A stretch of DNA of 64,000 nt, from contig JAPKZK010000023.1 of assembly GCA_026393835.1 (NCBI GenBank), positions 31,657 through 95,656 on the forward strand. Reading direction: 5' to 3'. Positions 27,175 through 35,636 of this stretch are shown here, piece after piece. Every line of letters begins with the position of its first letter. Position 1 is the stretch's first letter. The position numbers and the translations under genes are program-made. A model generated the notes under the pieces. That model had not been told where the DNA came from. It was given only the letters and a program-made list of their open reading frames with translations, and did not search any database. The stretch comes from Candidatus Aminicenantota bacterium (GTDB lineage: Bacteria; Acidobacteriota; Aminicenantia; UBA2199).

Positions 27175-28068
27175 CTATTTTCTCAGGGCTTCGGTAGCGG
27201 TAATAATTTCCAGCAATTCCCCGGTAATGGAAGCTTGCCGCAGTTTATTCATGTTGAGCGTTAATGTTCGTGCCATTTCATCGGCGTTCTGAGAGGCTTG
27301 TTCCATGGCGATCATCCGGGCCATATGTTCGGACGCCGCCGACTGGAGCAGTGTTTGCTGCACCAGACCATTGAGATCTTTGGGCAGCAGGTATGCGAAA
27401 ATCTCCTTCTCTGAGGGTTCAAATATAAAGTCGATTACTTCTTCATTGCCGTTATCCGCCTCTTCTTGCTTCCACTCACTCCCGAGGGGAAACAGTTGTT
27501 TAACTTCCGGCCTACTTTTCGAGGCGGATATGTACCGGGTAAACACGAATTCGATTTTTTTTATGTTTTCTTTGGGGTCTTTAAAGATATCCTGCAAATA
27601 CTTTGATAAATCCTCTGCATCTTTGTATTTCAGCCGGGACATAATGGATTCGTAGTTTTTCTTGATGGGATAACCTTTTTTTAAAAAATGGGTGTGGGCT
27701 TTATTCCCGGCAATGACAAGGGCAATATTTGCGCCGGTTTCGTCTAATTGGTTCTGGTAACGTTTCTCTGCGGCCCCGATCAAATGGGAATTAAAAGCCC
27801 CGCATAAACCTCTGTCCGCGGACACCACCACCATAACGGTTTTACCGCCCTCTCTTTGTTTGAAGAGGGGATGGGAATCCATATCGACGGCTGGTCCGAC
27901 CCGCCTTAAAATGGAGATGATTTTATCCATGACGGGCCTTATTTTGTTCAATTCAGCCACGCTTCGCTTGAGTCTAACGGCGGATATAGTTTTCATGGCC
28001 CGGAAGGTTTTCCGGATACTCGTTAAGGATTTGATCCGTCTTCTTAAATCTATTAAATTTTCAGCCAT
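27175..28068 (-). CDS. atpG: ATP synthase F1 gamma subunit
   Basis: The 297-residue central-stalk rotor has the N-terminal helix DLRRRIKSLTSIRKTFRAMK, the SADRGLCGAFNSH motif and the C-terminal helix with EHMARMIAMEQASQNADEM and LNKLRQASIT. Length and motifs are standard. Its ATG overlaps the stop of atpA (TAATG), which implies coupled translation. Confidence 0.96.
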   Translation of the reverse strand: MAENLIDLRRRIKSLTSIRKTFRAMKTISAVRLKRSVAELNKIRPVMDKIISILRRVGPAVDMDSHPLFKQREGGKTVMVVVSADRGLCGAFNSHLIGAAEKRYQNQLDETGANIALVIAGNKAHTHFLKKGYPIKKNYESIMSRLKYKDAEDLSKYLQDIFKDPKENIKKIEFVFTRYISASKSRPEVKQLFPLGSEWKQEEADNGNEEVIDFIFEPSEKEIFAYLLPKDLNGLVQQTLLQSAASEHMARMIAMEQASQNADEMARTLTLNMNKLRQASITGELLEIITATEALRK

Positions 28069-29759
28069 TATTTATTCAAAAATCCTTTGAACTCGTCTCT
28101 AAATTCTGCCAGCATAACATGTATCTTTAGTTGAAGCTCGTCATTTAAGGCTTCTTTGTCGCTTATTTCTTCTAAAATTTCCCGCCGGGGGGGTTGCTGC
28201 ACGTATTCCAGCAATTTCTCTTCGTATTTGCCGACAGCATCCTCGGGTAATTCCTCCAGGTATCCCCGGGTACCGGCAAAGAGGATAATTACCTGTTGCA
28301 CCACGGGCATGGGGGCACCCTCATTCTGTTTCAACAACTGGTAGAGGCGTTTACCTAAATTTAATTGGTCGGCTATAGCAGGGTCCAGGTCTTCGGTCCC
28401 AAATCGGGTAAAGGCTCTCAGTTCAATGTACTGGGCAAGTATAGATCTTAATGAACGGGTTAACTCTTTCAGGGTAAGAAGTGGGGCTCTATAACCGACC
28501 GTGGAAATGGCACCGGTTGCTTGTTTTATGGCCGCATTCTGGGCGTTGCTTCCGACCCCGAGTGCTCGTTTCATGGCCTCGATCTGGGCGTTGCTTGGGA
28601 CCTTAGAAATGGAACTGGTTACTTGTTTCATGGCCTTGATCTGGGCGTTGCCGCCCACCCTGGAAACGGAAATACCGACATCGATGGCGGGTCTCTGACC
28701 TGCGTTGAAGAGCTCCGGCAGAAGGTATATCTGGCCGTCGGTGATGGAGATGACATTGGTGGGGATGTAGCCGGAGACATCGGAGGCCTGGGTTTCGATG
28801 ATGGGCAGCGCGGTCAAGGAGCCGCCGCCGTATTCGTCAGCGTCAGCGTACTTGGCGGCCCGTTCCAGCAGCCGGGAATGAAGGTAGAATACATCGCCGG
28901 GGTAAGCTTCACGGCCGGGGGGCCGTCTTAACAGCAGGGAAATTTCCCTGTAAGCGACCGCATGTTTGGACAGATCATCGTATACTATTAAGGCATGCTT
29001 GCCGTTATCCCTGAAATACTCTCCCATGGCGCAGCCGGCATAGGGGGCGAGGTACTGGAGCGAGGCGGAATCTGAGGCGCCGGCCACCACCACGATGGAG
29101 TAATCCATGGCGCCGGTCTCCTCCAGGGTCTTTATGACCTGGGCAACGGTGGACTGTTTCTGGCCGATGGCCACGTACACGCAGATGACTTCTTTTCCTT
29201 TCTGGTTGATAATGGTGTCCAGTGCGATGGTGGTTTTACCGGTCTGGCGGTCGCCGATGATCAACTCCCTCTGGCCCCTGCCGATGGGGATCAAGGCATC
29301 GATGGCTTTGATGCCGGTTTGCAGGGGTTCTTTTACCGGTTGCCGCTCGACGACACCGGGGGCAATCCGCTCGATGGGCATGTAGGTTTTGGTATCGATG
29401 GGGCCTTTATCATCCAGGGGCTCGCCCAGTGGATTGACGACCCGTCCCACCAACGCTTCGCCGGCGGGTACGGAAATGACCCGTTTGGTCCGTTTGACGA
29501 TATCGCCCTCTTTTATCTTAAAGGCTTCGCCTAAAATAATGGCGCCCACATTGTCTTCTTCGAGGTTCAGGGCAATGCCGAAGATGTTACCGGGGAACTC
29601 GATCAACTCATTGTACATGACATTCTCCAGGCCGTAAACCTGGGCAATGCCGTCCCCCACGGATATGACAATCCCTGTCTCCTCTTTATTGAAATCCACT
29701 TTAAAACCTTCAATTTTTTGTTTAATTATCTCAATAATCTCATCAGTGTTTATCTGCAT
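28068..29759 (-). CDS. atpA: ATP synthase F1 alpha subunit with internal duplication
   Basis: The 563-residue product is about 55-60 longer than the usual 503. It has the P-loop [13 protein letters not shown], the typical [18 protein letters not shown] and the [18 protein letters not shown] stretch. Just after that an insertion repeats the local sequence twice ([20 protein letters not shown], then [10 protein letters not shown]) before the normal [16 protein letters not shown] resumes. The insertion is at nt about 28460-28622. The rest is intact and no stop interrupts it, so the gene is probably functional. The insertion lies in the C-terminal domain near the region facing gamma. Confidence 0.96.
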   Translation of the reverse strand: MQINTDEIIEIIKQKIEGFKVDFNKEETGIVISVGDGIAQVYGLENVMYNELIEFPGNIFGIALNLEEDNVGAIILGEAFKIKEGDIVKRTKRVISVPAGEALVGRVVNPLGEPLDDKGPIDTKTYMPIERIAPGVVERQPVKEPLQTGIKAIDALIPIGRGQRELIIGDRQTGKTTIALDTIINQKGKEVICVYVAIGQKQSTVAQVIKTLEETGAMDYSIVVVAGASDSASLQYLAPYAGCAMGEYFRDNGKHALIVYDDLSKHAVAYREISLLLRRPPGREAYPGDVFYLHSRLLERAAKYADADEYGGGSLTALPIIETQASDVSGYIPTNVISITDGQIYLLPELFNAGQRPAIDVGISVSRVGGNAQIKAMKQVTSSISKVPSNAQIEAMKRALGVGSNAQNAAIKQATGAISTVGYRAPLLTLKELTRSLRSILAQYIELRAFTRFGTEDLDPAIADQLNLGKRLYQLLKQNEGAPMPVVQQVIILFAGTRGYLEELPEDAVGKYEEKLLEYVQQPPRREILEEISDKEALNDELQLKIHVMLAEFRDEFKGFLNK

Positions 29760-30344
29760 TTAATACTCCCAAACAGGTTTTTCAGCGCCCATTGAGGTTA
29801 ACAAGGCGTCTTTAAACTTTCTAAGATTGCCAGCAATTGAAAAATCATAAAAGATAGACCCTCGCTGGACCTTTATTCCGGCCACCAGGGAGGGATCGAT
29901 CTCCTTTTCCATTTTGATCTTCCTGGCAAAGAATTTTTCCAGGCCTTTTTTTAATTTATCTTCCAATTTTTCGTTCAATGCCACGGCTGAGTAAACTTTG
30001 AGTTTCTCAATACCGTTGGCTTCAAGCCACTGCGTTTCCAGCAGTTGGAGGATGAAATCCAGCAGCCGCATACGGTTCTTTTCCACGAGGACGAGAAGGA
30101 AATAAAAAGTTTTTTCCCTGAATTTCATTTCCCGGTAAATGGTCTCGAGAAGTTCTTTTTTCCGGGGCCTGGAGAACAGGAAGGTCTCCATACCGGTTTT
30201 GAATTCGGCGACCTGCTTTAATAACCCCACGAAGGTCTCCAGTTCTTTTTTTATTTCGAGATATTCCTGCTCATCTTTTATGGTTTTAATCAATGCCCTG
30301 GCGTACCGTTTCGCGACACTACTTTCTCTCAATTCCGTCTCCAC
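29760..30344 (-). CDS. atpH: ATP synthase delta subunit
   Basis: The 194-residue peripheral-stalk subunit has the N-terminal VAKRYARALIKTIKDEQEY and a C-terminal part with DPSLVAGIKVQRGSIFYDFS, the OSCP/delta signature. It overlaps the end of the b-subunit gene by 26 bp and stops directly before atpA. It connects the b dimer to the top of F1. Confidence 0.92.
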   Translation of the reverse strand: METELRESSVAKRYARALIKTIKDEQEYLEIKKELETFVGLLKQVAEFKTGMETFLFSRPRKKELLETIYREMKFREKTFYFLLVLVEKNRMRLLDFILQLLETQWLEANGIEKLKVYSAVALNEKLEDKLKKGLEKFFARKIKMEKEIDPSLVAGIKVQRGSIFYDFSIAGNLRKFKDALLTSMGAEKPVWEY

Positions 30345-30996
30345 TTAATGCTGCGATATATTTTTCAATCCACTGTTCATGCATTTGCGGGTCCAGGTGG
30401 GCCCCGATATCTCTTTTAAAATGCTCGATAGTGAGGTCAGCGATTCTCTCTATAAGGTTCCTGACAGCGGTTTCCATTTTTTTGCCGATTTCTTTGTCGG
30501 TCAAGGCCAGGATACGTCGGGTCTCATTTTTCCCCAGTTCTTCGATGCGTTTTTTCTCCTCGTTCCCGCTTTTCTCGGCACCGTCCCTGACGGCTTGAAC
30601 TTCTTCTTCTATTTTACCCAGGCGCTCCAGGATTTCTTTCAATTGCGCGGAAGTGATTTTCAACCGCTCTTCCCTCTGGGTGATATCGGTTTTGATATCC
30701 AGGCTTTTTTGGGCCAGGAGATCGATAAGTGGTTTTCTTAATAGGTAAATCAATCCGCCGAAAAGAAGGGTGGAATCAAACAATTTTCCAAAAAATCCCC
30801 CCCAGTTAAAGCCCCGGTGTTCACCGGTTTGGGCCTGTCCTTCCTCGCTGCCGCCTTCGGTAAAGGCAAATGCAGGGGTAGTCCATGCGGTTAACGCCGC
30901 CAAAAGTATTGCAACAGCGACCGCCGCGGCCACACCGGTTAAAATCTTTTTATGTTTATTCATTGCTGCTTTCTTATGTTCTTTTTTCCTGTTCAA
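30319..30996 (-). CDS. atpF: ATP synthase b subunit with signal-peptide-like N-terminus
   Basis: The 225-residue product has a basic start and a long hydrophobic stretch ending AFAF (about residues 19-45) that looks like a signal peptide. A second membrane segment (FDSTLLFGGLIYLLRKPL) and a long coiled-coil stalk helix follow. Some deltaproteobacterial b subunits also have a signal-like extension. It overlaps the upstream b' gene by 4 bp. Confidence 0.88.
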   Translation of the reverse strand: MNRKKEHKKAAMNKHKKILTGVAAAVAVAILLAALTAWTTPAFAFTEGGSEEGQAQTGEHRGFNWGGFFGKLFDSTLLFGGLIYLLRKPLIDLLAQKSLDIKTDITQREERLKITSAQLKEILERLGKIEEEVQAVRDGAEKSGNEEKKRIEELGKNETRRILALTDKEIGKKMETAVRNLIERIADLTIEHFKRDIGAHLDPQMHEQWIEKYIAALSGDGIERK

Positions 30997-31409
30997 CTAG
31001 TAAAGCTCTCATTCAATTTAGCGATGAGTATGCCGATTCCCCGGGTTATTTTTTCTTCAGCGGCGGCAACCTGGACATCCAACTCATTCATTTTGGTCTC
31101 AAAGAGTTTTTGCGATTCGATCCTGGTCTCAATTAAATGCTGTTTCCTGGCCTCTTCGCCTTTTTTTATCAGTTCTTCTTTTATCGCTGCGAATTTTTTT
31201 TGGGCGTCATCCAGTTTTTTTTCGATCTGCTGCGTTTTTTCTTCTATTTCCCGGGTCATGGACTCGATCCGGTTGGATTCGTTTTCGATTTTCGATTCTC
31301 TTTGCATGATAACCTGTCCCACAGGTTTAAAAAAGATTCGATTCAAGACGATCATCAACAACCAGACCAGCAAAGCAACAAAAAAAAGTGAGTTATCCAG
31401 ATTTAGCAT
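30993..31409 (-). CDS. atpF': ATP synthase b' subunit
   Basis: The 138-residue product has one N-terminal membrane helix (LFFVALLVWLLMIVLNRIFF) followed by a charged coiled coil (REIEEKTQQIEKKLDDAQKK). It pairs with the b subunit encoded next. It is the first gene of the operon b'-b-delta-alpha-gamma-beta-epsilon. The a and c subunit genes are not upstream, so the Fo genes must be elsewhere. Confidence 0.88.
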   Translation of the reverse strand: MLNLDNSLFFVALLVWLLMIVLNRIFFKPVGQVIMQRESKIENESNRIESMTREIEEKTQQIEKKLDDAQKKFAAIKEELIKKGEEARKQHLIETRIESQKLFETKMNELDVQVAAAEEKITRGIGILIAKLNESFTS

Positions 31410-31421
31410 TATTCTTTGTTC

Positions 31422-31450
31422 ATCTTAACACACCTGGGAAATAAAGTCAA
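31422..31450 (-). promoter_or_regulatory. Candidate promoter of the ATP synthase operon
   Basis: On the minus strand TTGACT (31445-31450) is followed after 17 bases by TAAGAT (31422-31427). The ATG of the first gene is only about 12 bases further, so the transcript would have a very short leader. No clear RBS precedes that ATG, which fits. Confidence 0.4.
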
Positions 31451-31630
31451 CCACATTGGAAACATTTACTTCTTACTGCCAATCGAGACCTGTATAATAT
31501 GATAGGGAGCACTGCACTGTTGCATGGCTGCAACGCTGCACCGCTGCACATCGGTCATGCGCTCATATGCGCTGTGTGCTCCATACGGAATACGGAATCA
31601 TCGATGATTACAGTTTGAAACTTTAGAACC

Positions 31631-32014
31631 TTATGATTCCGCTTTTCCCATTATATGTTCGTATTCGTCATCTTCAACGGGTTTCATGCATCCGGCGCCC
31701 TCGCAAGTAGTGAGATCGACATCGGCTACAACCCTTACTTTATCGTAGTTGAGGATCAAACCGCCCTCGATATGTACCTTGCCGGTGGAATCTTCGAAAT
31801 TACCGGTGTCGAAACGGCAGTCCGGCCTGTACAATTGCACCCCTACTTCCGTACCGGTATTCTTAAACATCACATGGACATAATCCCTGTCGATGCATTC
31901 CTTCAAGGCCTTGGCGGTCTTTTCGGGACGCGCGGTTTCAACCGGCTGTTCTTTGCCCAATCTCACAACCAATTCATTTAATTCTTTTTTTGGCTCATTT
32001 TTTTGCTCTGCCAT
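31631..32014 (-). CDS. Unknown 127-residue soluble protein
   Basis: The start is hydrophilic (MAEQKNEPKKELNELVVRLG). A compact domain follows with DYVHVMFKNTGTEVGVQLYR and two Cys in a CEGAGC motif near residue 105, which could bind metal or form a disulfide. No signal peptide or membrane helix is visible. I do not recognise the family. It lies alone between the ATP synthase operon and the FHA regulator, about 220 bp from the former. Confidence 0.65.
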   Translation of the reverse strand: MAEQKNEPKKELNELVVRLGKEQPVETARPEKTAKALKECIDRDYVHVMFKNTGTEVGVQLYRPDCRFDTGNFEDSTGKVHIEGGLILNYDKVRVVADVDLTTCEGAGCMKPVEDDEYEHIMGKAES

Positions 32015-32207
32015 ATTTTGCCTCCTATATCTGTATATTCCTGATTATACATCATTTGCTGTCATTTAAACCGGGTCAACTAATCAGAAAAACGCTCAGT
32101 GAAAAGGGAATAAAATTTTTGTATTTTTCACGACCCTATAGTTTACACAAAAATTGAGTAGCATTCAAGAGGCTTCGTATTTTTTTTCGAATTTTATGCG
32201 CCGCATT

Positions 32208-34040
32208 CTATATTCCCAGCCGGTTCATCTTTTTGTGAAGCCCCCGGTAGGTCATGTTCAACTCCCTGGCTGTTTGGGACTTGTTCCCCTGGTTTTTTTC
32301 CAACAATTTTAGAATGTAGGCCTTTTCCGATTCGGGGTCCATTTTAAAATGGAGTATTTTCGTGTCCGGCAGGATTTCCCGGGTGGGGCCGGCGTTTCCC
32401 TCTCCGGCATTTTCCCTGATCTCTTCCGACAGGATATCGTAGCCGACGGTTTCGCCGTCATCGGTCAGGTTGACGATACTGCGGATTTCGTTTTCCAACT
32501 GGCGGACATTGCCTTTCCAGTGGTAATCCTGCAGCGCCTCAAAAGCTTTGATGGAGTATCCGTTGATCTTTTTTTTGCCCTGGCTGCAGAATTTGAAGGT
32601 GAAAAAATTGATCAGGGCGGAGATATCTTCCTTTCTTTCCCGCAGGGGCGGGATAGTAATGGTGCGGTGTACGAGGCGGTAATAGAGGTCTTCCCGGAAC
32701 TTACCTTCGGTGATTAACTGTTTGAGGTCTTTATTGGTAATGGAGATAATCCTGAGGTCCACTGTGATGGGTGAAGCGCCGCCCACGCGGTAGAATTCTT
32801 TTTCTTGCAGGGCGCGCAGCATCTTGGATTGGAGGTTGACGGGCATATCGCCGATTTCGTCCAGCACCAGGGTGCCGCCGGAAGCGATTTCGAGTTTTCC
32901 TTTTTTCTGGGCATAGGCGTCGGTAAAGGCGCCTTTTTCATGGCCGAACAATTCGCTCTCCAGTAGATTTTCCGGTATGGCGGCGCAATTGATGGCAATG
33001 AATTTTTCCCGGTCTCTTCCTGAATATTTGTGGATGAGCCTGGCAAATAATTCTTTGCCGGTGCCGCTTTCGCCCTGGATCAAGACGAAAATATCCCCGC
33101 CGGCGATTTTTTTGGCCTGCTTAATCAATTCTTTCATGTGACTGCTTTCGGCCACGATATCATCATCATCGTCGGACGGTAAGCGATCGGGTTCTTGCTT
33201 ACCCCCCTTTTGGACGGGTCTGGCTTTCCCGGTTAATAATTGAGAAAGTAGTTCGATTTCCATGACCAACGAGGAAAGGAACTCGTTCAGCATGAGTTCT
33301 TTTTTTTCCAGGCGGGTGTTCAGGATAAACATGAGGGCGGTGTTTTTATTACCGATATTTAAGGGGGAGGAGTACAGGCTCCCGGTGGTCGCCTGGAGGG
33401 GCCGCGAAACGATTTTTTCGGTAAATATGCCGGGGTTGGTTTCCACGATTTTTTTTAACATGTCCATATTGAGGGTTTCATTTTTAACGGAAAGGAGTAT
33501 ATCAAAGGTTTCCTCTTGTTTTGAAACGATAAACAGGTTGCCGAAATCGGCCAGGTTGGAGAGGTGATTGCCCAGGTCCAGCATAAACTCATTGAAATCG
33601 TTTTTTTTCAGGCCCACCTGCATGACGACTTTCAGGGTTTCGCTGTAGATATCTTCGATGTAGCGGGTCCTGGCGTTATCGGATTTTTTTTCATTTTCGC
33701 AGCCGATGGTATCGAAGATAGGGATGAGTTCTTTGGCCAGTTTGAATTCGTCGAGGCTGCCTTTTTTGAGGAAGAATTCCATTTTGCCCAGGATAAAAGA
33801 TTCGCCGATTTTTATCAGGGCCTCTTTGACTTTTTCGCCGTGGACGTTGATGCCGTTGGTGGAGCCGAGGTCTTTGACGGTAATGGCATCTTCGGCGCCC
33901 GTGATCCGGACATGGTTTCGTGAAATGAAATCCTCCCGGATGACCAGGTCGTTATCGGCGTTTCTGCCGATGGTGACAGCGGGTTTATCCAGGGGAAATT
34001 TTTTAATAAAGCCTTCGATATAATACAATAGGTAATTCAT
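32208..34040 (-). CDS. FHA-domain sigma-54-dependent transcription activator
   Basis: The 610-residue product has an N-terminal FHA domain (about residues 1-95: VTIGRNADNDLVI, ISRNHVRI, DLGSTNGINVHG) that should read phosphothreonine. A GAF-like middle and the AAA+ domain with Walker A GESGTGKELFA follow, then the RLVHRTITIPPLRERKEDI region. The C-terminus is a Fis-type HTH (NKSQTARELNMTYRGLHKKM). The loop that contacts sigma-54 reads GAFTDA rather than GAFTGA. It is alone in its transcription unit, so targets are unknown. Confidence 0.93.
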   Translation of the reverse strand: MNYLLYYIEGFIKKFPLDKPAVTIGRNADNDLVIREDFISRNHVRITGAEDAITVKDLGSTNGINVHGEKVKEALIKIGESFILGKMEFFLKKGSLDEFKLAKELIPIFDTIGCENEKKSDNARTRYIEDIYSETLKVVMQVGLKKNDFNEFMLDLGNHLSNLADFGNLFIVSKQEETFDILLSVKNETLNMDMLKKIVETNPGIFTEKIVSRPLQATTGSLYSSPLNIGNKNTALMFILNTRLEKKELMLNEFLSSLVMEIELLSQLLTGKARPVQKGGKQEPDRLPSDDDDDIVAESSHMKELIKQAKKIAGGDIFVLIQGESGTGKELFARLIHKYSGRDREKFIAINCAAIPENLLESELFGHEKGAFTDAYAQKKGKLEIASGGTLVLDEIGDMPVNLQSKMLRALQEKEFYRVGGASPITVDLRIISITNKDLKQLITEGKFREDLYYRLVHRTITIPPLRERKEDISALINFFTFKFCSQGKKKINGYSIKAFEALQDYHWKGNVRQLENEIRSIVNLTDDGETVGYDILSEEIRENAGEGNAGPTREILPDTKILHFKMDPESEKAYILKLLEKNQGNKSQTARELNMTYRGLHKKMNRLGI

Positions 34041-34101
34041 GATGCCATTATACCAGAAAGCCGGGTTTTTTCAAACAACTTCCAGCCTGCCCCCATTTCC
34101 C

Positions 34102-34329
34102 CTATCGTTGTTTTTTATATGTACCGATAAATTCTTCAACCGTAATACCAGACTGTTTAATCGCACTTCGGAGAGTACCTACCGCAAGTTCTTTATGAAT
34201 AGGAATAACACATCCGTGATTCCCTTTTCTTAACACAACATGGCTGCCCCTTTGCCTGGCAATTCTAAAACCTAATCGCGCAAATATCTTTATAGCCTGG
34301 TTGCCTGAAATTTTTGGCAGTTCAGGCAT
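34102..34329 (-). CDS. hicA: HicA-type mRNA interferase toxin
   Basis: The 75-residue product has the double-stranded-RNA-binding-like fold and catalytic His context of HicA/YcfA: FARLGFRIARQRGSHVVLRK, then IPIHKELAVGTLRSAIKQSG. It overlaps the upstream hicB by 8 bp. HicA cleaves mRNA and is neutralised by HicB. The antitoxin-first order occurs in many hicBA loci. Confidence 0.9.
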   Translation of the reverse strand: MPELPKISGNQAIKIFARLGFRIARQRGSHVVLRKGNHGCVIPIHKELAVGTLRSAIKQSGITVEEFIGTYKKQR

Positions 34330-34531
34330 GCGCGGCTACCTCAAAAGTTGTAAGGAAGGGATGATAAGTCACTGTCAATGGAAACTCTTCAAGATATAAT
34401 TCAGTCGCTTCTTGTAAATTCAATACAGCATCCTCAATAGATTCACCTTGACTGGCCGTTCCGACTTCCGGACACTCTGCCACATATAACTCATCCTCTT
34501 TGTGAACAATGGCGGTAAATAAATTCTTCAT
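34322..34531 (-). CDS. hicB: HicB-type antitoxin
   Basis: I chose the ATG at 34531, with GAGGTG six bases upstream, over the GTG at 34540, which overlaps the RBS. The 69-residue product has the HicB partial RNase-H fold: YVAECPEVGTASQGESIEDA, then LNLQEATELYLEEFP. The C-terminal DNA-binding domain of longer HicB forms is absent, so autoregulation may need other factors. Confidence 0.9.
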   Translation of the reverse strand: MKNLFTAIVHKEDELYVAECPEVGTASQGESIEDAVLNLQEATELYLEEFPLTVTYHPFLTTFEVAAHA

Positions 34532-34540
34532 TATATGCAC

Positions 34541-35002
34541 CTCATTCTCTCTATAATACTAACATAAACTGTGAAAAATTTCAATCCAGGGATGCCTCCC
34601 GGCCTTTTCCCATTTCCTCTTCCATAGGGGCAGGCCACCGTGTTTCCGCGCCTGCACGTTTGATTTTTCATTCCTTCATAATTCCATTGCAACGGTTGCG
34701 ATTGAAATCATAATGCTTATAAATTTTTTTTCACGACGTATAAACAAAAATTTCTCAGTAAAATTTTCAAATTTTACAGTAAAAGTTTTAAATTTCTCAG
34801 TAAAACTTTTTTGTTTTACTGTAAAAAATAAATATTTCTCTGAGAAAATAAAAAGTATAAGCAGTCAATTTTAATTCCCAGCCTTTCATTTTTCATTTTG
34901 AAGGGCTGAAAATTCCATAGAAACCGCTGGAACAAATTATCCACTGTTGACAGAAAAAATCCATTAGCGTACAATTGAAACGGGAATGCAAGGTGAAGAA
35001 TT
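34541..35002. other. AT-rich intergenic region with a 21-bp array
   Basis: About 460 bases without a gene between hicB and the divergent TPR gene. It holds the repeat array at 34730-34855. The rest is AT-rich and shows no other clear structure; promoters of the two flanking divergent genes should lie here. Confidence 0.6.
34730..34855. repeat. Short array of 21-bp palindromic repeats
   Basis: Five palindromic boxes start at 34751, 34772, 34793, 34814 and 34835, exactly 21 bp apart. They are TTTCTCAGTAAAA (twice), TTTTACAGTAAAA, TTTTACTGTAAAA and TTTCTCTGAGAAA. A degenerate sixth unit precedes them at 34730. The period equals that of the long array at 22549-23136 and the cores are again palindromic. 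Confidence 0.75.
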
Positions 35003-35521
35003 ATGAGAAATGCGGATGATTATTTCAAAAGCGGGCTGCGGAATAATCTAAAAAATTATCCCGCTGCTGTGGCCGATTACTCCAAAACCATCGAATTGAA
35101 TCCTTCTCACAGCGAAGCTTATTTAAAAAGAGGAACGCTCCGTTATAAGATATTGAAACAATACCGGGAGGCGCTGACTGACCTTGATAAAGTCATCGAA
35201 TTAAAGCCGGATTGCGCCCCGGCATATTTGCACCGCGGCGTCGTTAAATGTAATCTACAGATGTTCGATAGTGCTTTACCCGATTTCGACAGGGCGGAGG
35301 AATTGGACCCCAATGATGAAAGGGTTTACCTTAACCGCGGGAAAAGCAAGTATATGTTAAAATATGATGAAAAAGAGGTTCGACTGGACCTGGAAAAGGC
35401 AATTTTGTTCGGTTCGACAACAGCGGCGGATATGTTAAAACTGTTTTACCGGTCAGACCAGGATTCGGCGCGGGAAAGAATAACCGCCGGTGTGAATAAT
35501 CAAAAGAAAACCATGGCTTAA
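35003..35521 (+). CDS. TPR-repeat protein
   Basis: The 172-residue product has three to four tetratricopeptide units with the classic pattern: YPAAVADYSKTIELNPSHSE, YREALTDLDKVIELKPDCAP and SALPDFDRAEELDPNDERV. There is no signal peptide, so it is probably a cytoplasmic protein-interaction scaffold. It stands alone, with hicB divergent and a lipoprotein gene convergent. Confidence 0.88.
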   Translation: MRNADDYFKSGLRNNLKNYPAAVADYSKTIELNPSHSEAYLKRGTLRYKILKQYREALTDLDKVIELKPDCAPAYLHRGVVKCNLQMFDSALPDFDRAEELDPNDERVYLNRGKSKYMLKYDEKEVRLDLEKAILFGSTTAADMLKLFYRSDQDSARERITAGVNNQKKTMA

Positions 35522-35523
35522 TT

Positions 35524-35590
35524 ATAGCCACGGACGGAACGGCAACAAGGACAGTCACTGACGATTAGCCGCTAAGCACGCGAAGCCACG
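35524..35590. repeat. Intergenic GCCACGGACGG / GCTAAGCACGCGAAGCC repeat
   Basis: This stretch after the TPR gene combines TAGCCACGGACGGAACGG and GCCGCTAAGCACGCGAAGCC. Both resemble words found in reverse complement inside NRPS C-domain linkers (CCGTCCGTGGCTAAATC at 63439-63455; TTCGCGGCTAAATC at 60174-60187). Confidence 0.5.
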
Positions 35591-35636
35591 CTAAATTGGG
35601 GCAATTCATCATTCTATCACTCTTAAAAGCAGTCCG

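Noticed and set aside
31490..31600. tRNA or small RNA in the GC-skewed stretch with GCTGCAC repeats
   Set aside because: No cloverleaf or conserved T-loop could be folded by eye; the stretch is a simple short repeat.
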